Source: RPQJ01 sp963823535
GTDB lineage: Bacteria; Pseudomonadota; Gammaproteobacteria; Steroidobacterales; Steroidobacteraceae
DNA: 64,000 nt
Reading direction: 5' to 3'
Assembly: GCA_963823535.1 (NCBI GenBank)
Contig: CAWGLZ010000001.1
Location: 186,001-250,000 of the forward strand
Shown here: positions 62,989 to 64,000 of the stretch, piece after piece
Layout of the letters: every line of letters starts with the position of its first letter
Position numbering within the stretch: position 1 is the first letter of the stretch
The notes under the pieces: generated by a model
The model's input: the letters and a program-made list of their open reading frames with translations, nothing else
Databases searched by the model: none
What the model was told of the DNA's origin: nothing
Program-made: the position numbers and the translations under genes

Positions 62989-64000
62989 TCGACCCCGTTG
63001 CCGAAGGAACCCGGAGCTTCTTCGCTGCCTGCCCGCGCCACGTGTCGGAGCTGCTGGCCACGGAGTTGCGTGCGCTCGGGCTGGCGGTGACCCGCGAGCA
63101 CCCGGCGGGGGTCGAGTTCAACGGGCCGCTCGAGCACGGCTATCTCGCGTGCCTGGCCTCGAGAACGGCGAGCCGCATCCTGCTCACGCTCGGAACCGTG
63201 CCACTGGACTCGCCAGACTCGCTCTACGAGACGGTGCGGTCGATCCCCTGGGAAGAACACCTCGCACCGGAGGGATCCCTCGCGATCGACGTCGTCGGGC
63301 AAGGACCAGCCTGGCTGCGTCATACGCGATTCGCCGCGCAGAAGGCCAAGGACGCAGTGGTGGACCGGTTTCGCGAGCGCGATGGCACGCGTCCGTCCGT
63401 CGACCTCGTCGCACCAGACCTGCGCCTGAACCTCGCCCTCGCGCGCGACAAGGCGTCACTGGCGATCGACCTGAGCGGAGAGCCGCTGCACCGGCGCGGC
63501 TACCGGCAATCCGGGGTCGAGGCACCGCTCAAGGAGAATCTCGCGGCGGCGCTGCTCCTGCGCAGCGGCTGGCCGGCCATCGCCGAGGCCGGCGGTGCGT
63601 TCGTTGACCCGATGTGCGGGTCCGGCACGCTGGTGATCGAGGCGGCATTGATGGCAGCGGACATTGCGCCGGGACTGCTGCGTCGGCGCTTCGGCTTCGA
63701 GCGCTGGCTCGGCCACGACCCGGCGGCGTGGACGGCGGTCCGCGAGGCGGCGCTCGAGCGACGGAATCCGCAGTCGCTCGGACGGGGGCGCTTCCGCGGT
63801 TTCGACCGGGACCTGACCGCGATACGCGCAGCGCTGGCGAACTCCGGGCGCAGCGGCGTCGGTGACCACCTGCACTTCGAGCGACGCGAGCTCGAGTCGC
63901 TGCCCCGGGCGGGCGAGCCGCACGGGCTCGTCGTCGTCAATCCACCATATGGCGCGCGCCTCGAGGACGAGGGCACGCTCGGCCCGCTGTACGGGACGCT
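62985..64000 (+). CDS. rlmL: 23S rRNA (guanine-N2)-methyltransferase RlmL, N-terminal part (runs off right edge)
   Basis: The 338 visible residues match RlmL, which makes m2G2445 in 23S rRNA. A ferredoxin-like and THUMP region opens the protein (SFFAACPRHVSELLATELRA, AGVEFNGPLEHGYLACLASR). SGEPLHRRGYRQSGVEAPLK follows, then the SAM motif FVDPMCGSGTLVIEAALMA and the catalytic VVVNPPYGARLED. The ATG at 62985 overlaps the nuclease stop by 4 nt. In many gammaproteobacteria the protein continues into an RlmK domain (about 700 aa in total); whether that holds here lies beyond the window. Confidence 0.93.
   Translation, partial: MIDPVAEGTRSFFAACPRHVSELLATELRALGLAVTREHPAGVEFNGPLEHGYLACLASRTASRILLTLGTVPLDSPDSLYETVRSIPWEEHLAPEGSLAIDVVGQGPAWLRHTRFAAQKAKDAVVDRFRERDGTRPSVDLVAPDLRLNLALARDKASLAIDLSGEPLHRRGYRQSGVEAPLKENLAAALLLRSGWPAIAEAGGAFVDPMCGSGTLVIEAALMAADIAPGLLRRRFGFERWLGHDPAAWTAVREAALERRNPQSLGRGRFRGFDRDLTAIRAALANSGRSGVGDHLHFERRELESLPRAGEPHGLVVVNPPYGARLEDEGTLGPLYGT

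Overview
The window is a GC-rich (roughly 68-70% by eye), densely coded bacterial chromosome segment with 48 protein genes or gene remnants (two running off the edges) and two tRNA genes. Gene content and order point to a gammaproteobacterium: lolB-ispE-tRNA-Gln-prs-rplY-pth-ychF, hemA-prfA-prmC, and mreBC divergent from gatCAB. The order within the class cannot be fixed from sequence alone. A complete classical menaquinone (men) operon and a PEP-CTERM protein remnant are accessory traits. No CRISPR array, insertion sequence, prophage or rRNA is visible.

Layout. 1-1671 (minus): mreC (partial) and mreB. 1809-5022: gatCAB. 5149-7601: class I fumarase and hslO. 7677-13253: an ArsR-type regulator fused to a methyltransferase-like domain, then metF and metH, with a promoter/operator that overlaps the regulator start codon. 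13266-18805: a glycine-zipper lipoprotein, an acyl-CoA ligase, a frameshifted Baeyer-Villiger-type monooxygenase, mtgA and a cyclophilin. 19089-27254: menF-D-H-B-A-C-E, with most junctions overlapping by 1 to 13 nt. 27371-29065: a DUF389 membrane protein with an OmpA-like tail. 29062-32275 (minus): prmC, prfA, hemA. 32365-39149: TPR lipoprotein, lolB, ispE, tRNA-Gln, prs, rplY, pth, ychF. 39262-39571: tRNA-Met with a PEP-CTERM gene remnant directly against its 3' end. 39667-41946: a zinc-ribbon membrane protein and a dicarboxylate/amino-acid symporter.

42079-52150 is the most distinctive block. It holds a tandem universal stress protein, two related phosphotransferase-fold proteins (one with an added P-loop kinase domain), nicotinate phosphoribosyltransferase, a nicotinamidase gene with two frameshifts, an HPF-like ribosome hibernation factor, archease, RtcB RNA ligase, a second PRPP-synthetase-like protein, a stand-alone phosphoribosyltransferase and a frameshifted cupin. 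The combination suggests a stress module joining ribosome protection, RNA repair, and PRPP/NAD salvage. That role is inferred from context.

52384-64000: a TorF-type outer-membrane protein; an omega-aminotransferase divergent from an XRE-cupin regulator and an aldehyde dehydrogenase (amine catabolism); a bifunctional hydratase/phosphate acetyltransferase with acetate kinase; a DUF937-OmpA protein; N-carbamoylputrescine amidase; a DnaQ/GIY-YIG nuclease; and the start of rlmL. Three genes carry frameshifts (four shifts in all). Because they sit in otherwise intact conserved proteins, assembly error and true decay are both possible.
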